Source: Gemmatimonadota bacterium | GTDB lineage: Bacteria > Gemmatimonadota > Gemmatimonadetes > Longimicrobiales > Gaopeijiaceae | Assembly: GCA_003567615.1 (NCBI GenBank) | Contig: PWZC01000167.1 | Location: forward strand, 1 to 6,958 | Direction: 5' to 3' | DNA length: 6,958 bases | Part shown: positions 5,944 through 6,958 of the stretch, piece after piece | How the letters are laid out: every line of letters starts with the position of its first letter | Numbering within the stretch: the first letter of the stretch is position 1 | Translations under genes and position numbers: made by a program | The notes under the pieces: generated by a model | Database searches by the model: none | What the model was told of the DNA's origin: nothing | What the model saw: the letters and a program-made list of their open reading frames with translations, nothing else

Positions 5944-6612
5944 TCAGCCAACGAATCTGTCGAGGGCAACCAACGCCAGAAACGCCACGCCCGAGAAAGC
6001 CAGCATCCCCTGGGCCACCATCGCGGGCGCAAGACTACCGGTCAACCAGCGGCTACCAGCCAGAAGAACGCCAGTCCCGACCGCCACGGCGGCGCTGTGC
6101 CACACGTTCGGAGGGAAGATCACCATCCACATCCCCACAAAGGCCACCGTGGATCCCGTGACTGCCAAGCCAGGTCCCCTCCAATCGTCCAGCAGGGAGT
6201 ACAAGACGCCTCGAAAGAACAACTCCGTCAACAAAGTGCCTACCACCAACAAGACCCCGAGCATCAAGAGATAGAACGCCTGTAGGAGCCCACCGTAACC
6301 CAGCAATACCTCGTCAATCGAGTATCCGGAGGTCGTGGGGACAAACCGGCCGACAACGCTTGGGATGACGATCAAGAACGCGATCAATATCATCGTCACG
6401 ACCATGATCCTGGACCACGGTGACCACCCGAACGGAAGTACGTGCTCGAACCGGTTCGATGCCCAAACCATCAAGCCACTCGCCACCACCACGCAGAGGA
6501 AAGCCCCGGCCACAGTCGTCACCAGCCAAGTCCCGAGGAGGCCACCAACCAGCATTACGGCATAGAAAGACAGTGCCGTCCGGACATCCTTCGCAGTAGT
6601 TGTTGTGTCCAT
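5944..6612 (-). CDS. CPBP-family (CAAX protease-like) membrane protein with degenerate active site
   Basis: A 222-residue, very hydrophobic protein with about six membrane segments, ending in the Abi/CPBP domain (PF02517 type). The family's three motifs are recognisable in place, but altered. Numbered from an alternative start codon, GTG 6613-6615, motif 1 is T130-E131-L-F-F-R135 instead of EExxxR, motif 2 is F159-V-G-M-W163 instead of FxxxH, and motif 3 is A-Q202-G in SLAPAMVAQGMLAF instead of the usual His. Intact members cleave proteins within the membrane, some processing prenylated proteins or bacteriocin-related peptides. This one keeps one Glu and the Arg but lacks the histidines, so proteolysis is doubtful and a non-enzymatic role is inferred. 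I prefer ATG 6610-6612 as start because GGGAG (6620-6624) lies 7 nt upstream; the GTG just before it is only 4 nt away. The gene is preceded by an IS remnant. Confidence 0.8.
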   Translation of the reverse strand: MDTTTTAKDVRTALSFYAVMLVGGLLGTWLVTTVAGAFLCVVVASGLMVWASNRFEHVLPFGWSPWSRIMVVTMILIAFLIVIPSVVGRFVPTTSGYSIDEVLLGYGGLLQAFYLLMLGVLLVVGTLLTELFFRGVLYSLLDDWRGPGLAVTGSTVAFVGMWMVIFPPNVWHSAAVAVGTGVLLAGSRWLTGSLAPAMVAQGMLAFSGVAFLALVALDRFVG

Positions 6613-6769
6613 CACGGCTCTCCCGTCAGGTGAAGTGGCGCACCCTCATCGACGCACGCAACCCCGCTAACCCTGGTCCGCCCCGTCCTTCCATCTGGAC
6701 CTTGGCACCATCTCTCTCCGCCCTCCCGGCTCCTCGAATTGACCCCCCCCGGGTTCGGAGGAGACTCGG

Positions 6770-6958
6770 TGAGTTGAGTCCGGAGGGCTTCGTCCCGAGC
6801 CTTCCGCTCGGCCTGCTTTGAGCCCCCGAACCCCTCTGGGCCCTTCTCCAGAAACGCCTGCTTCCACCTCGATAGCGTCGCCGGGTGGATGTCGAAGGCC
6901 CGTGCTACCTCAGCGTCGGACTTCTCGCTCTTCAGCACCTCCAGCACCACCGTGAACT
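6770..6958 (-). mobile_element. IS3-type transposase OrfA, N-terminal part (cut by the window edge and truncated)
   Basis: Reading in from the right edge on the minus strand, FTVVLEVLKSEKSDAEVARAF-DIHPATLSRWKQAFLEKGPEGFGGSKQAERKARDEA is the helix-turn-helix start of IS3-family OrfA (transposase_8/PF01527 type). OrfA binds the insertion sequence ends and is normally fused by -1 frameshifting to an OrfB integrase. Here the usual leucine-zipper-like region that should follow 'ERKARDEA' is missing: after about 6770 the frame becomes Pro/Gly/Arg-rich, contains a run of eight G on the minus strand (6743-6750), and no OrfB appears. It is therefore a relic. The true N-terminus and left end lie beyond base 6958. 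Confidence 0.7.

Noticed and set aside
893..6958. Integron cassette array, suggested by unrelated single genes in one orientation with separate gaps
   Set aside because: No GTTRRRY/RYYYAAC attC core pairs were found in the gaps, the gaps vary in content, and several neighbours look co-transcribed rather than cassette-like.

Overview
This is a G+C-rich bacterial window with loosely packed genes, nearly all on the minus strand. It contains single-gene units of everyday metabolism and membrane biology, mixed with decaying gene fragments. The left edge holds the tail of a cyclophilin-type peptidyl-prolyl isomerase. Its ending style is one I associate with Gemmatimonadota, Acidobacteriota and related environmental phyla, but that placement is a weak inference and the sequence holds no marker gene to settle it.

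Layout. 1-143 (+) is the end of the isomerase gene. It converges on a beta-carbonic anhydrase (228-839, -), whose stop codon lies inside a 17-bp tandem duplication. Upstream of that is the wreck of a short-chain dehydrogenase (893-1150, -), with recognisable family motifs scattered over several frames. Next come an EamA/DMT transporter (1306-2199, -), 317 bp without a convincing gene, a RibD-C/dihydrofolate-reductase-like protein (2517-3125, -) and a membrane-anchored alpha/beta hydrolase (3219-4166, -). Upstream of the hydrolase is a tight cluster: a possible 91-residue protein (4180-4455) joined by a GTGA stop/start overlap to an unrecognised gene (4452-4986) that is interrupted by one frameshift at a run of five C. 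A DUF998 membrane protein (5072-5719), a CPBP-type membrane protein lacking most of the family's catalytic residues (5944-6612) and a truncated IS3-type OrfA reading off the right edge (6770-6958) complete the window.

The genes do not form one pathway. The only operon-like arrangement is 4986-3219: the unknown gene, the small ORF and the hydrolase, with a 4-nt overlap and then a 13-nt gap. Elsewhere the gaps are 85-330 bp and hold small repeats, hairpins or relics, which suits an accessory, slowly eroding region with past insertion-sequence activity. I see no CRISPR array, phage genes, RNA genes, toxin-antitoxin pair or clear new defence or biosynthetic system. The points most worth a second look are the coupled cluster with its frameshift and the CPBP-family protein with altered active-site motifs. 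Two frame breaks (at C5 and C8 runs) sit on homopolymers, so assembly error must be excluded before calling those genes broken.
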